Under the pieces are notes generated by a model. It saw only the letters and a list, made by a program, of their open reading frames with translations. It made no database searches and was not told where the DNA came from. Shown in pieces: positions 8,161 to 16,399 of a stretch of DNA of 64,000 bases. The translations under genes and the position numbers were made by a program. Source of the DNA: Agromyces sp. LHK192 (GTDB lineage Bacteria > Actinomycetota > Actinomycetes > Actinomycetales > Microbacteriaceae); assembly GCF_004006235.1 (NCBI RefSeq), contig NZ_CP034753.1, positions 186,001 through 250,000 on the forward strand. Direction: 5' to 3'. Every line of letters starts with the position of its first letter. Position 1 is the stretch's first letter.

Positions 8161-9794
8161 CCGCGCACGCGCCCGAGCGCGAACTGCGCGCCGACGTCCT
8201 CATCGTCGGCGGCGGCCTGGGCGGGGTCGCCGCCGCGGTGGGGGCCCTCGAGGCCGGTCGATCGGTGGTGCTCACCGAGGAGTACGCGTGGCTCGGCGGT
8301 CAGCTCACGAGCCAGGCCGTGCCGATGGACGAGCACACCTGGATCGAGTCGTTCGGTGCCACGGCGCGCTATCGCGCCCTGCGCGACGGCATCCGCGATC
8401 ACTACCGGCGGCACTACCCGCTCACGCCGGAGGCCGCCGCCGATCGACACCTGAACCCGGGTGCCGGCCTCGTCGGCCGGGTGTGCGCCGAGCCGCGTGC
8501 GGGCGTCGCCGTGATCGAGGCCATGCTCGCGCCCTACCGGGCGACCGGCCGCCTCACCGTCGTGCAACCGGCGGTGCCGGTCGCGGCGCGCGTCGACGGC
8601 GACCGGGTCGAGGCGGTCGAGCTGCGGCGGGCCGACGGCACCAATGTCGTCGTTTCGGCGGCCTACGTGATCGACGCGACCGAGCTCGGCGACCTGCTGC
8701 CGCTCACCGGTGCCGAGTACGTCACGGGCTTCGAATCGAACCGCGAGACCGGCGAGCCGAGCGCCCCCGACGAGGCGCAGCCCGACAACCAGCAGGCGTT
8801 CAGTTGGTGCTTCGTGATCGACCACGTCGACGGCGACCACACGATCGACCGGCCCGCCGGATACGACCGCTGGCGTACGGCGCAGCCGCCGTACTGGGGC
8901 GCGCCGATGCTCTCGCTCACCGGACCCGACCCCCGCACACTCGAGATCACGACGCGCACCTTCTCACCCAACGCCGACTCCGGCCGCGATGTCGCCGAGG
9001 GTCGCGTCGCCGACCAGCGTGCGGACGCCGGCGACCGTGAACTCTGGACCTTCCGACGCATCGTCGCGCGGCGCAACTTCCGCGCCGGGTTCTACCCGAG
9101 CGACGTCGTCCTCGTGAACTGGCCGATGATCGACTACATCGGCGGCCCGATCGTCGACGTGACCGAAGCTGTCCGCGCCGAGCGCGAGGCGGAGGCGCGC
9201 GAACAGTCGCGCTCGATGCTCTACTGGCTGCAGACCGAAGCCCCGCGGGCCGACGGCGGCACGGGGTTTTCCGGGCTGCGACTGCGCGGCGACCTCACCG
9301 ACGGCCCCGAGGGCCTCGCGATGGCCCCGTACATCCGCGAGTCCCGGCGCATCCTCGCCGAGACGACCGTCACCGAGCTCGACCTCTCGATCGCGGCATC
9401 CGGTGACGCATCGCCCAAGCGCTTCGCGGACTCCGTCGGCGTCGGGATGTACCGCATCGACCTGCACCCCACCACCGGCGGCGACAACTACCTCGACCTG
9501 CCCTCACGGCCGTTCGAGATCCCGCTCGGCGCCCTCATCCCGCGCCGGCTGGAGAACCTCCTGCCGGCGGGCAAGAACGTCGGTACCACCCACATCACGA
9601 ACGGCGCCTTCCGGCTCCACCCCGTGGAGTGGAACATCGGCGAGGCCGCGGGCCGCCTGGCGGCCTTCTGCCTCGATCGTGCGTCCCGCCCCCGCGCGAT
9701 CCGTACCAATCCGGGACTCCTGGAGGAGTTCCAGTCCCTGCTCACGAACAGCGGCGTCGAACTGCACTGGCCGGCCGACGTCAACGGTTACTAG
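8157..9794 (+). CDS. FAD-dependent oxidoreductase of the sugar cassette
   Basis: 545 residues with an N-terminal FAD-binding Rossmann motif (VLIVGGGLGGVAAAVGALEAG, GxGxxG at about 18-23) and EE(Y)AWLGGQLT after it, the pattern of the FAD_oxidored (PF12831) group. A C-terminal FAD-contact-like segment is near IPLGALIPRRLENLLPAGKNVGTTHITNGAFRLHPVEWNIGE. No signal peptide, so cytoplasmic. It sits between the LacI regulator and the ABC importer and is probably the first enzyme acting on the imported compound. Substrate and reaction are not recognisable; oxidation of a carbohydrate or glycoside is inferred from context only. Confidence 0.8.
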   Translation: MTAHAPERELRADVLIVGGGLGGVAAAVGALEAGRSVVLTEEYAWLGGQLTSQAVPMDEHTWIESFGATARYRALRDGIRDHYRRHYPLTPEAAADRHLNPGAGLVGRVCAEPRAGVAVIEAMLAPYRATGRLTVVQPAVPVAARVDGDRVEAVELRRADGTNVVVSAAYVIDATELGDLLPLTGAEYVTGFESNRETGEPSAPDEAQPDNQQAFSWCFVIDHVDGDHTIDRPAGYDRWRTAQPPYWGAPMLSLTGPDPRTLEITTRTFSPNADSGRDVAEGRVADQRADAGDRELWTFRRIVARRNFRAGFYPSDVVLVNWPMIDYIGGPIVDVTEAVRAEREAEAREQSRSMLYWLQTEAPRADGGTGFSGLRLRGDLTDGPEGLAMAPYIRESRRILAETTVTELDLSIAASGDASPKRFADSVGVGMYRIDLHPTTGGDNYLDLPSRPFEIPLGALIPRRLENLLPAGKNVGTTHITNGAFRLHPVEWNIGEAAGRLAAFCLDRASRPRAIRTNPGLLEEFQSLLTNSGVELHWPADVNGY

Positions 9795-9804
9795 GAGAAC
9801 GCAC

Positions 9805-11088
9805 ATGAGATCAGCAAAGGTGCTGACGGGCCTCGGGCTCGCCGCGGTCACCGCACTCGGGCTCGCCGCCTGCTCCGGCGGCAGCGCCCCCGAGACCCCT
9901 GCGTCCGACATCGAACTGCGCATGACGGTCTGGACCTCGAACGAGGACCACCTGGCGCTGTTCGACTCGATCGCCGACGCGTACATGGAGGACCACCCCG
10001 AGGTCACCGGGATCACGTTCGATCCCCTCCCGTTCGAGGACTACACCACCACGCTCACGACCCAGGTCGCGGGCGGGAGCGCGCCCGACCTCGCATGGAT
10101 CCTCGAGAACGCGGCGCCCGACTTCGTCCAGTCGGGGGCGCTGCTCCCGCTCGACGACACGCTGTCGGCCGACCCGGACTACGGCTTCGACGACCTGTCG
10201 GAGAGCGCCACCGCGCTCTGGCACGACGACTCCGGATCGCTCGTCGCGTATCCGTTCTCGACTTCGCCGTTCGTGATGTTCGCGAACGACGACCTGCTGA
10301 AGCAGGCCGGCCTGCCGACCGCCGCAGAGATGCAGGCGAACGGCGACTGGAACTGGGACGCCGTGTCGGATGCCGGTGCCGCGGTGCACTCGTCGACGGG
10401 CAAGGCCGGATTCGTCATCCGCGACTTCGACTACACGACGTGGGACAACCTCGCGTCGGTGTGGATGGGTTGGGGCGCGGCGCCTTGGAGCGAGGACGGC
10501 GCGACGTGCACGTTCGACTCGCCCGAGATGGTCGAGGCGTTCGAGTTCCTCCACGACGCCGCGTTCGCGAAGCAGTCGATGCCGGGGCCCGGCACGACGG
10601 CCGACTTCTTCGCCGGCGAGTCCGCGTTCACGGTGACCCAGATCTCGCGCGCGTCGCTGCTGAAGGGCGACTTCGCGTGGAACCTGCTGCCGCTGCCCGA
10701 GGGACCCGAGGGCGAGTACTCGATGATCGGGCAGGCCGGCATCGGCGTCCTCGCCGACGGCGCCGACGCCCAGGCCGCTGCCGACTTCCTCGCGTTCTTC
10801 ACGAACCCCGAGAACTCGGAGCAGCTCGCCCAGTACTTCCCGCCGCCCCGCGAGTCGCAGCTGAACACCGAGACGCTCGCTGCGACCAACCCGACGCTCA
10901 CGCCCGAGCAGATCGAGGACGTCGTGATCCCCGGCATCCAGACCGGCGTCGTCCGGCCCAGCCACACCGACTCGGCCGAGATCGGCCAGGAGGTGCGCAG
11001 TGCGCTCGACGCGCTCTGGGTCGCCGACGCCGACATCCCGGGCACCCTCGGCGACGTCTGCACCGCCATCGACCCCCTGCTGGGCTAG
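9805..11088 (+). CDS. Sugar ABC transporter substrate-binding lipoprotein
   Basis: 427 residues. Signal peptide with lipobox LAAC (Cys about residue 23), so a lipid-anchored extracellular binding protein. The body fits the family 1 carbohydrate-binding proteins (MTVWTSNEDHLALFDSIADAYMEDHP near the start; extended hinge with PFSTSPFVMFANDDLLKQAG). AGGAG lies seven bases before the ATG. It works with the two permeases downstream; no ATPase gene is in the cassette, so a shared MsiK-like ATPase elsewhere is likely. Confidence 0.9.
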   Translation: MRSAKVLTGLGLAAVTALGLAACSGGSAPETPASDIELRMTVWTSNEDHLALFDSIADAYMEDHPEVTGITFDPLPFEDYTTTLTTQVAGGSAPDLAWILENAAPDFVQSGALLPLDDTLSADPDYGFDDLSESATALWHDDSGSLVAYPFSTSPFVMFANDDLLKQAGLPTAAEMQANGDWNWDAVSDAGAAVHSSTGKAGFVIRDFDYTTWDNLASVWMGWGAAPWSEDGATCTFDSPEMVEAFEFLHDAAFAKQSMPGPGTTADFFAGESAFTVTQISRASLLKGDFAWNLLPLPEGPEGEYSMIGQAGIGVLADGADAQAAADFLAFFTNPENSEQLAQYFPPPRESQLNTETLAATNPTLTPEQIEDVVIPGIQTGVVRPSHTDSAEIGQEVRSALDALWVADADIPGTLGDVCTAIDPLLG

Positions 11089-11102
11089 GAAGGCACCACC
11101 CC

Positions 11103-12071
11103 ATGGCCGACGCCACCACGATCCCGGGCCGGGCCGCAACCCGGCCCGGGGTCGCCCGAACCGGCGGGCAGCCGCCGCGCCGACGGCGACCGCCGGCGTA
11201 CGCGCGCCGCGACGCGCTGACCGGGTACCTCTTCATCGCGCCCCAATTGGCGGGCATCGTGCTCTTCGTGCTCGTGCCGCTCGCGCTCGTCGTCTGGTAC
11301 TCGTTCAACGAGTGGAACGTGCTCGCCGGGACCTTCCGGTTCGTCGGCACCGAGAACTTCGAGAAGCTCCTCGCCGATCCGAAGCTCGCACCCGTGCTGT
11401 CGGCGACGGGCGTGTTCTCCGCCGGCCTGGTCGTGTTCAACCTCGCCCTCGCCCTTCTCCTCGCCGTGATGCTGAACCGCAGGGTGCGCGGGATCACCGT
11501 CTTCCGCACGATCTTCTTCTCGCCGGTCGTGGTGTCCCTGGTCGCGTGGACCATCGTGTGGTCGTTCCTCCTGCAGGACAACGGCGGCATCAACGGACTG
11601 CTCCAGGTGATCGGCGTCGACGGCCCGAACTGGCTGCGCGAGGGCCCGACGGCGATGGCCGCGGTGATCGTCGTGCAGGTGTTCAAGAACGTCGGCCTCA
11701 ACATGGTGCTCTTCCTCGCCGCGCTCCAGGGCGTGCCGCAGGAGGTGCAGGAGGCCGCGCGCGTCGACGGGGCATCCGACCGCCAGTTGTTCTGGCGCAT
11801 CACCGTCCCGCTGATCTCGCCGACCATCCTCCTGACCTCGATCATCACGATCGTCGGGTCGCTGCAGGTGTATGCGCAGATCGCGGTGCTCACGCAGGGA
11901 GGGCCGGGGATCTCGACCACCGTGCTCGTCTACTACCTGGTGCAGCAGGCGTTCGACTTCCACCACTTCGGCTACGGCTCGACGCTCGCGCTCCTCCTGT
12001 TCGCGATCGTGCTGGTGCTGACGATCCTGCAGTGGCAACTCCGTCGGAGGTGGGTCTTCTATGAGAACTGA
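11103..12071 (+). CDS. Sugar ABC transporter permease, MalF-type
   Basis: 322-residue inner-membrane protein with about six transmembrane helices after a basic, proline-rich N-terminus. The ABC-permease signature EAARVDGASDRQLFWRITVP (EAA loop) contacts the ATPase. A short gap separates it from the binding protein, and its end overlaps the next permease by 11 bp. Confidence 0.9.
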   Translation: MADATTIPGRAATRPGVARTGGQPPRRRRPPAYARRDALTGYLFIAPQLAGIVLFVLVPLALVVWYSFNEWNVLAGTFRFVGTENFEKLLADPKLAPVLSATGVFSAGLVVFNLALALLLAVMLNRRVRGITVFRTIFFSPVVVSLVAWTIVWSFLLQDNGGINGLLQVIGVDGPNWLREGPTAMAAVIVVQVFKNVGLNMVLFLAALQGVPQEVQEAARVDGASDRQLFWRITVPLISPTILLTSIITIVGSLQVYAQIAVLTQGGPGISTTVLVYYLVQQAFDFHHFGYGSTLALLLFAIVLVLTILQWQLRRRWVFYEN

Positions 12072-13041
12072 GGCCATGGTGCGCAATCCCGAACGTCCCG
12101 AGGGCGCCGCCCGGCACGCGGTCGACGTCGTCGTCCCTCCCGTGGTCGAGGTCGACGCCGCGCTCGCCCGACCGCGCGCGCCGCGGCCCGTCGGCCGGCG
12201 CAGGCCGGCCGGGAGCCCGTGGCGGCGGGTGCTCTTCTTCGGTGCGCTCTCGGTGCTCGCGGTCCCGTTCGTCTTCCCGACCTGGTGGATGATCACCTCG
12301 TCCCTCAAGCCGATCAACGAGATCTTCGCGTTCCCGCCGGAGCTGTGGCCGTCGAACCCGACGCTCGACGGCTACGTCGAGGCGTTCACCGCCCAGCCGT
12401 TCGCGCAGCAGTACTTCAACTCGATGTACATCGCGATCCTCGTGACCGCGGGCACGATGCTGTGCTCGGCGATGGCCGGGTACGCGTTCGCCCGCATCCG
12501 GTTCCGGGGCCAGGGGGTGCTGTTCCTGGTGGTGCTGACCGGGCTGCTGATCCCGTCCGAGGTCACGATCGTGCCGCTGTTCCAGATGTTCAACGCGTGG
12601 GGGATGATCGACACCCACTGGCCGCTGATCCTCGTCAGCACCTTCGGCGCCCCGAGCGTGCTGGCGACCTTCATCATGCGGCAGTTCTTCATCACGCTGC
12701 CGGTCGAGCTCGAGGAGGCGGCCCGCATCGACGGCCTCGGGCGCTGGCGCATCTTCTGGAGCATCGCGCTGCCGCTGAGCCGGTCGGCGCTCGCCGCGGT
12801 CGCGATCTTCACGTTCCTGCACGTGTGGAACCTCTACCTCGAGCCGACCGTGTACCTGCAGACGCCCGAGCTGTTCACGCTGCCGCAGGCGCTGACCCGA
12901 TACACCGACGCCTACGGCGGCGAGATGTGGAACACGCAGCTGGCCGCCGCGACGCTCACCGCGCTGCCCGTGCTGGTGGTGTTCGTGTTCGCACAGAAGC
13001 AGTTCGTCGAGGGCCTCGCGCAGACGGGGCTCAAGGGCTGA
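12061..13041 (+). CDS. Sugar ABC transporter permease, MalG-type
   Basis: 326 residues, about six membrane helices, EAA loop [21 protein letters not shown] near residue 218. The ATG at 12061 overlaps the previous gene; another ATG at 12076 is possible. Partner of the MalF-type permease. It is the last gene of the cassette inserted between hemD and hemB; an inverted repeat covers its stop codon. Confidence 0.9.
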   Translation: MRTEAMVRNPERPEGAARHAVDVVVPPVVEVDAALARPRAPRPVGRRRPAGSPWRRVLFFGALSVLAVPFVFPTWWMITSSLKPINEIFAFPPELWPSNPTLDGYVEAFTAQPFAQQYFNSMYIAILVTAGTMLCSAMAGYAFARIRFRGQGVLFLVVLTGLLIPSEVTIVPLFQMFNAWGMIDTHWPLILVSTFGAPSVLATFIMRQFFITLPVELEEAARIDGLGRWRIFWSIALPLSRSALAAVAIFTFLHVWNLYLEPTVYLQTPELFTLPQALTRYTDAYGGEMWNTQLAAATLTALPVLVVFVFAQKQFVEGLAQTGLKG

Positions 13042-13055
13042 GGCGGCCCTCAGCC
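13036..13055 (+). terminator. Hairpin at the end of the sugar cassette
   Basis: GGCTGAGG (13036-13043) and CCTCAGCC (13048-13055), 8-bp perfect arms with a four-base loop, overlapping the permease stop codon. No T-tract. It could separate sugar-cassette transcription from hemB. Confidence 0.45.
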
Positions 13056-13064
13056 GGCGCGACG

Positions 13065-13070
13065 TAGGCT
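13065..13070 (+). promoter_or_regulatory. -10 box TAGGCT, leaderless hemB start
   Basis: TAGGCT is followed by six bases and the GTG at 13077. No ribosome-binding site lies between. This suggests hemB has its own promoter in the 35-base gap and that GTG 13077, rather than ATG 13074, is used. Confidence 0.5.
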
Positions 13071-13076
13071 GTCATG

Positions 13077-14069
13077 GTGACTTCCGCGCCTCGCGTCCGC
13101 CCCCGCCGTCTGCGCGAGACCCCGGCCCTGCGCCGCCTGGTCTCCGAGACCCGCCTGCACGCCGCCGACCTCGTGCTCCCCGTCTTCGTGCGCGAGGGCA
13201 TCACCGAGCCGCTGCCGATCGCGTCGATGCCGGGCGTCGTGCAGCACTCGCTCGAGAGCCTGCGCACGGCCATCGACGAGGCGGCCGCGGTCGGCGTCGG
13301 CGGGGTCATGCTGTTCGGCGTCCCCGAGCGGCGCGATGCGCGCGGCTCCGGGGCCACCGATCCCGACGGCATCCTCAACGTCGCGACCCGGGTCGCGGTC
13401 GAGGCGGCGGCCGGCCGGCTGGTGGTGCAGACCGACCTGTGCCTCGACGAGTTCACCGACCACGGCCACTGCGGGGTGCTCGACGACGTGGGGCGTGTCG
13501 ACAACGACCGCACGCTGGAGCGCTACGTCGCGATGGGCCTCGAGCAGGCCCGCGCGGGCTCCGAGGTCCTCGGCCTGTCGGGCATGATGGACGGCCAGGT
13601 GGCCGCGGTGCGCGAGGCGCTCGACGACGCCGGGTTCGAGCGCACCGCGATCCTCGCCTACTCGGCGAAGTACGCGAGCGCGTTCTACGGACCCTTCCGC
13701 GACGCGGTCGAGTCGACGCTCGAGGGCGACCGTCGCACCTATCAGCTCGACCCCGGCAACCGCCGCGAGGGCCTGCGCGAAGCCGTCATCGACATCGAGG
13801 AGGGTGCCGACATCGTCATGGTGAAGCCGGCGGGCAGCTACCTCGACGTGCTCGCCGACGTGGCCGCGGCATCCGACGTGCCGGTCTGGGCGTACCAGGT
13901 GTCGGGCGAGTACGCCATGATCGAAGCCGCCGCGGCCCACGGGTGGATCGACCGGAAGCGCGCCGTCATCGAGTCGGTCCGCGGCATCCGCCGCGCCGGC
14001 GCCGACGCCGTGCTCACCTACTGGGCGACCGAGCTCGCCGGCTGGATCCGCAACGGAGACGACGCATGA
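13077..14069 (+). CDS. hemB: Delta-aminolevulinic acid dehydratase (porphobilinogen synthase)
   Basis: Condenses two 5-aminolevulinates to porphobilinogen. 330 residues from GTG 13077 (ATG 13074 would add one). Schiff-base lysines Lys198 ([15 protein letters not shown]) and Lys250 ([10 protein letters not shown]) are present. The metal loop reads [14 protein letters not shown]: Cys-x-Asp-x7-Cys instead of the three-Cys zinc site, a mixed zinc/magnesium-type site. Stop overlaps hemL start by 4 bp. Separated from the rest of the heme genes by the sugar cassette. Confidence 0.95.
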   Translation: MTSAPRVRPRRLRETPALRRLVSETRLHAADLVLPVFVREGITEPLPIASMPGVVQHSLESLRTAIDEAAAVGVGGVMLFGVPERRDARGSGATDPDGILNVATRVAVEAAAGRLVVQTDLCLDEFTDHGHCGVLDDVGRVDNDRTLERYVAMGLEQARAGSEVLGLSGMMDGQVAAVREALDDAGFERTAILAYSAKYASAFYGPFRDAVESTLEGDRRTYQLDPGNRREGLREAVIDIEEGADIVMVKPAGSYLDVLADVAAASDVPVWAYQVSGEYAMIEAAAAHGWIDRKRAVIESVRGIRRAGADAVLTYWATELAGWIRNGDDA

Positions 14070-15385
14070 CCCCCACGAACGCCGACCTCTTCGCCCGCGC
14101 GCAGGCCGCGATCCCCGGCGGGGTGAACTCGCCGGTGCGGGCGTTCCGCTCGGTGGGCGGCACGCCGCGGTTCCTCGTCTCGGCGCACGGACCGTACGTC
14201 GTCGACGCCGAGGGGCGCGAGTACGTCGACCTCGTCGCCGGGTGGGGTCCCGCGATCCTCGGGCACGCCGATGCTCGGGTCATCGAGGCGGTGACGGATG
14301 CCGCGGCGCGCGGCCTCTCGTTCGGTGCGTCGACCCCCGCCGAGACCGAGCTGGCCGAGCTCGTCGAGCAGCGCGTCGGCCCCGTCGAGAAGCTCCGGCT
14401 CGTGTCGACCGGCACCGAGGCGACGATGAGCGCGATCCGCCTGGCCCGCGGGTTCACCGGCCGCGACCTGCTCGTCAAGTTCGCCGGGCACTACCACGGG
14501 CACTCCGACGGCCTGCTCGCCGAGGCCGGGTCGGGCCTCGCCACGTTCGCGCTGCCGGGCTCCGCGGGCGTGCCCGCCGACATCGCCGCCCTCACGCTCG
14601 TGCTGCCGTACAACGACCTCGACGCCGTGCGCGCGGCGTTCGCCGAGCACGGCGACCGCATCGCCGCCGTGATCGTCGAGGCCGCGGCGGCGAACATGGG
14701 CGTCGTGCCGCCGCTGCCGGGCTTCAACCGTGCGCTCGTCGAACTCGCCCGCGCGAACGGCTCGCTCGTCATCAGCGACGAGGTGCTGACGGGGTTCCGG
14801 GTGTCCGAGGCCGGCTGGTGGGGGCTCGAGGCCCGCGACGAGGCATCCGAGTACACGCCCGACCTGCTCACGTTCGGGAAGGTGATCGGCGGCGGCATGC
14901 CCGTCGCCGCCCTCGGCGGCCGCGCCGAGGTCATGGACCGGCTCGCGCCGCTCGGCCCCGTCTACCAGGCGGGCACGCTGAGCGGGAACCCGGTCGCCGT
15001 CGCGGCCGGCGTCGCGACGCTGCGCGCAGCGGATGCCTCCGTCTACGCCACGCTCGACCGCAATGCCGAGGCCGTCTCGGAGGCCGTGTCCGAGGCGCTC
15101 GCCGCCGAGGGCGTCGCGCACGCCGTGCAGCGCGCGGGCAACCTGTTCAGCTTCGTGTTCGGCGAGGAGGTCTCCGGCGGCGTCGCGGACTACGCGGGCG
15201 TGCAGCGCCAAGAGGCGTTCCGCTACGCACCGTTCTTCCACGCGATGCTCGACGCGGGCGTCTCGCTGCCGCCGAGCGTCTTCGAGGCATGGTTCGTGAC
15301 GGCCGCGCACGACGACCTCGCGATCGATCGCATCGTCGACGCGCTGCCCGCGGCCGCGCGCGCCGCGGCATCCGCTCGCCGCTAG
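14066..15385 (+). CDS. hemL: Glutamate-1-semialdehyde 2,1-aminomutase
   Basis: PLP enzyme producing 5-aminolevulinate in the C5 pathway, feeding HemB. 439 residues, normal length. PLP Lys272 lies in [34 protein letters not shown] and [10 protein letters not shown] are family signatures. ATG overlaps hemB stop. The glutamyl-tRNA reductase gene (hemA) that would precede it in the pathway is not in this window. Confidence 0.95.
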   Translation: MTPTNADLFARAQAAIPGGVNSPVRAFRSVGGTPRFLVSAHGPYVVDAEGREYVDLVAGWGPAILGHADARVIEAVTDAAARGLSFGASTPAETELAELVEQRVGPVEKLRLVSTGTEATMSAIRLARGFTGRDLLVKFAGHYHGHSDGLLAEAGSGLATFALPGSAGVPADIAALTLVLPYNDLDAVRAAFAEHGDRIAAVIVEAAAANMGVVPPLPGFNRALVELARANGSLVISDEVLTGFRVSEAGWWGLEARDEASEYTPDLLTFGKVIGGGMPVAALGGRAEVMDRLAPLGPVYQAGTLSGNPVAVAAGVATLRAADASVYATLDRNAEAVSEAVSEALAAEGVAHAVQRAGNLFSFVFGEEVSGGVADYAGVQRQEAFRYAPFFHAMLDAGVSLPPSVFEAWFVTAAHDDLAIDRIVDALPAAARAAASARR

Positions 15386-15410
15386 CATCCGCTCGCCGCT
15401 CCCGCCCGCC

Positions 15411-15490
15411 CAGGTTCGGATGAGCGCGCGGAGTTCGGATGATTCAGCGCGGATGCTCCGAGGTTCGTGTGATCCTCCGGGGCTTGCGCG
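15411..15490. repeat. 80-bp dispersed intergenic repeat, copy 1
   Basis: Aligns without gaps (constant offset of 37,490) to 52901-52980, with roughly two thirds of bases identical by eye. Both copies contain repeated TTCGGAnGA and GGATnCTCCG words and both are intergenic. See the matching finding. Confidence 0.65.
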
Positions 15491-15586
15491 CGTAGAGCGC
15501 GTGGCGCCGGGCAATGCGTCCGGTTACGTGCATGCGGATGCATGGCGTGCAGGTTGCGCCCGCGCCGATGAGGCAGGATGGGGGAC

Positions 15587-15973
15587 ATGGCGAAGCTGCG
15601 GGTCCACTCCGACCGGATCGAGGTGCAACTCACCCCGACCGAGAAGACGCTCGCGCTGCGCGGAGACGATCTCGTCATCCAGCGCGAGGACATCCGCTCC
15701 GCCACCATCACCGACGACCCGTGGATCTGGATCCGCGGCATCCGCCGGCGGGGCACCGAGGTGCCGCTCGTCGTCGCCGTCGGCGTGTGGAAGTACCACG
15801 GGGGCAGCGACTTCGTCATCGTGAAGGGCAAGCGGCAGGCCGTCGTGCTCGAGCTCGCCGGCGGCGAGTTCGCGCGGCTCATCATCTCGACGAACCACGC
15901 GGGTGCACTGATCGACCGGCTGAAGGTCGACCCTGCGGCAGACGGGCCGGATGCCGCGGAGGCGTCCGACTGA
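15587..15973 (+). CDS. Conserved hypothetical protein, PH-like fold suspected
   Basis: 128 residues, no signal peptide or membrane helix. The pattern of short beta strands (LRVHSDRIEVQLTPTEKTLAL, IQREDIRSATITDDPWIWIRG, VVAVGVWKYHGGSDFVIVKGK) followed by a helix-like end (FARLIISTNHAGALIDRLK) resembles bacterial PH-like domains. ATG 15587 is seven bases after CAGGAT, a weak -10 box; ATG 15578 would add three residues. Function unknown. Confidence 0.7.
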   Translation: MAKLRVHSDRIEVQLTPTEKTLALRGDDLVIQREDIRSATITDDPWIWIRGIRRRGTEVPLVVAVGVWKYHGGSDFVIVKGKRQAVVLELAGGEFARLIISTNHAGALIDRLKVDPAADGPDAAEASD

Positions 15974-15997
15974 CGCGACCGCCCAGGCGAACGCCGC

Positions 15998-16387
15998 TCA
16001 GGCGAACGCGAAGAGCACGAACCCGATGAGCGGCAGGGTGCCCTGTACGAGTGCGGGCCTGAGGTATCCGCGGCCGGTCGTCGTCAGCACCGCGGCCGCG
16101 AGCGCCATGCAGGCGGTCGTGAAGAGCACGAGCGTCTTGCCGACCGGCGCGGCACCGGCCCAGAAGAGCACCAGGCCGAGGGCGGCGCCGATGCCGAGGA
16201 ACAGGTTGTAGAAGCCCTGGTTGTACGCCATGGGTCGCGTCGTGTCGGCGGCGGACTGGTCGGCGACGCCGAATCGCTTCCACGTCGAGGGCCGGGTCCA
16301 CCAGACGCTCTCCATCAGGAAGATGTACCCGTGCAGCAGCGCGGCGAGGGCGACGACGACGGTGCCGATGACGGCGATGACGGCCAT
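15998..16387 (-). CDS. DUF1304 family membrane protein
   Basis: 129 residues, four predicted transmembrane helices, with the family hallmarks HGYIFLMESVWW and YNQGFYNLFLGIGA. Function unknown. A TAGCAT box (plus-strand 16394-16399) ends six bases before the ATG, suggesting a leaderless transcript that begins right after the AlkZ-like gene ends on the same strand. Confidence 0.85.
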   Translation of the reverse strand: MAVIAVIGTVVVALAALLHGYIFLMESVWWTRPSTWKRFGVADQSAADTTRPMAYNQGFYNLFLGIGAALGLVLFWAGAAPVGKTLVLFTTACMALAAAVLTTTGRGYLRPALVQGTLPLIGFVLFAFA

Positions 16388-16393
16388 GGCGCG

Positions 16394-16399
16394 ATGCTA
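16394..16399 (-). promoter_or_regulatory. -10 box TAGCAT before the DUF1304 gene
   Basis: On the minus strand TAGCAT, six bases, then ATG at 16387. It overlaps the 3' end of the upstream AlkZ-like gene. Confidence 0.5.

Noticed and set aside
6914..13076. Mobile element carrying the sugar cassette
   Set aside because: No transposase, integrase, inverted termini or target duplication could be found at either boundary.
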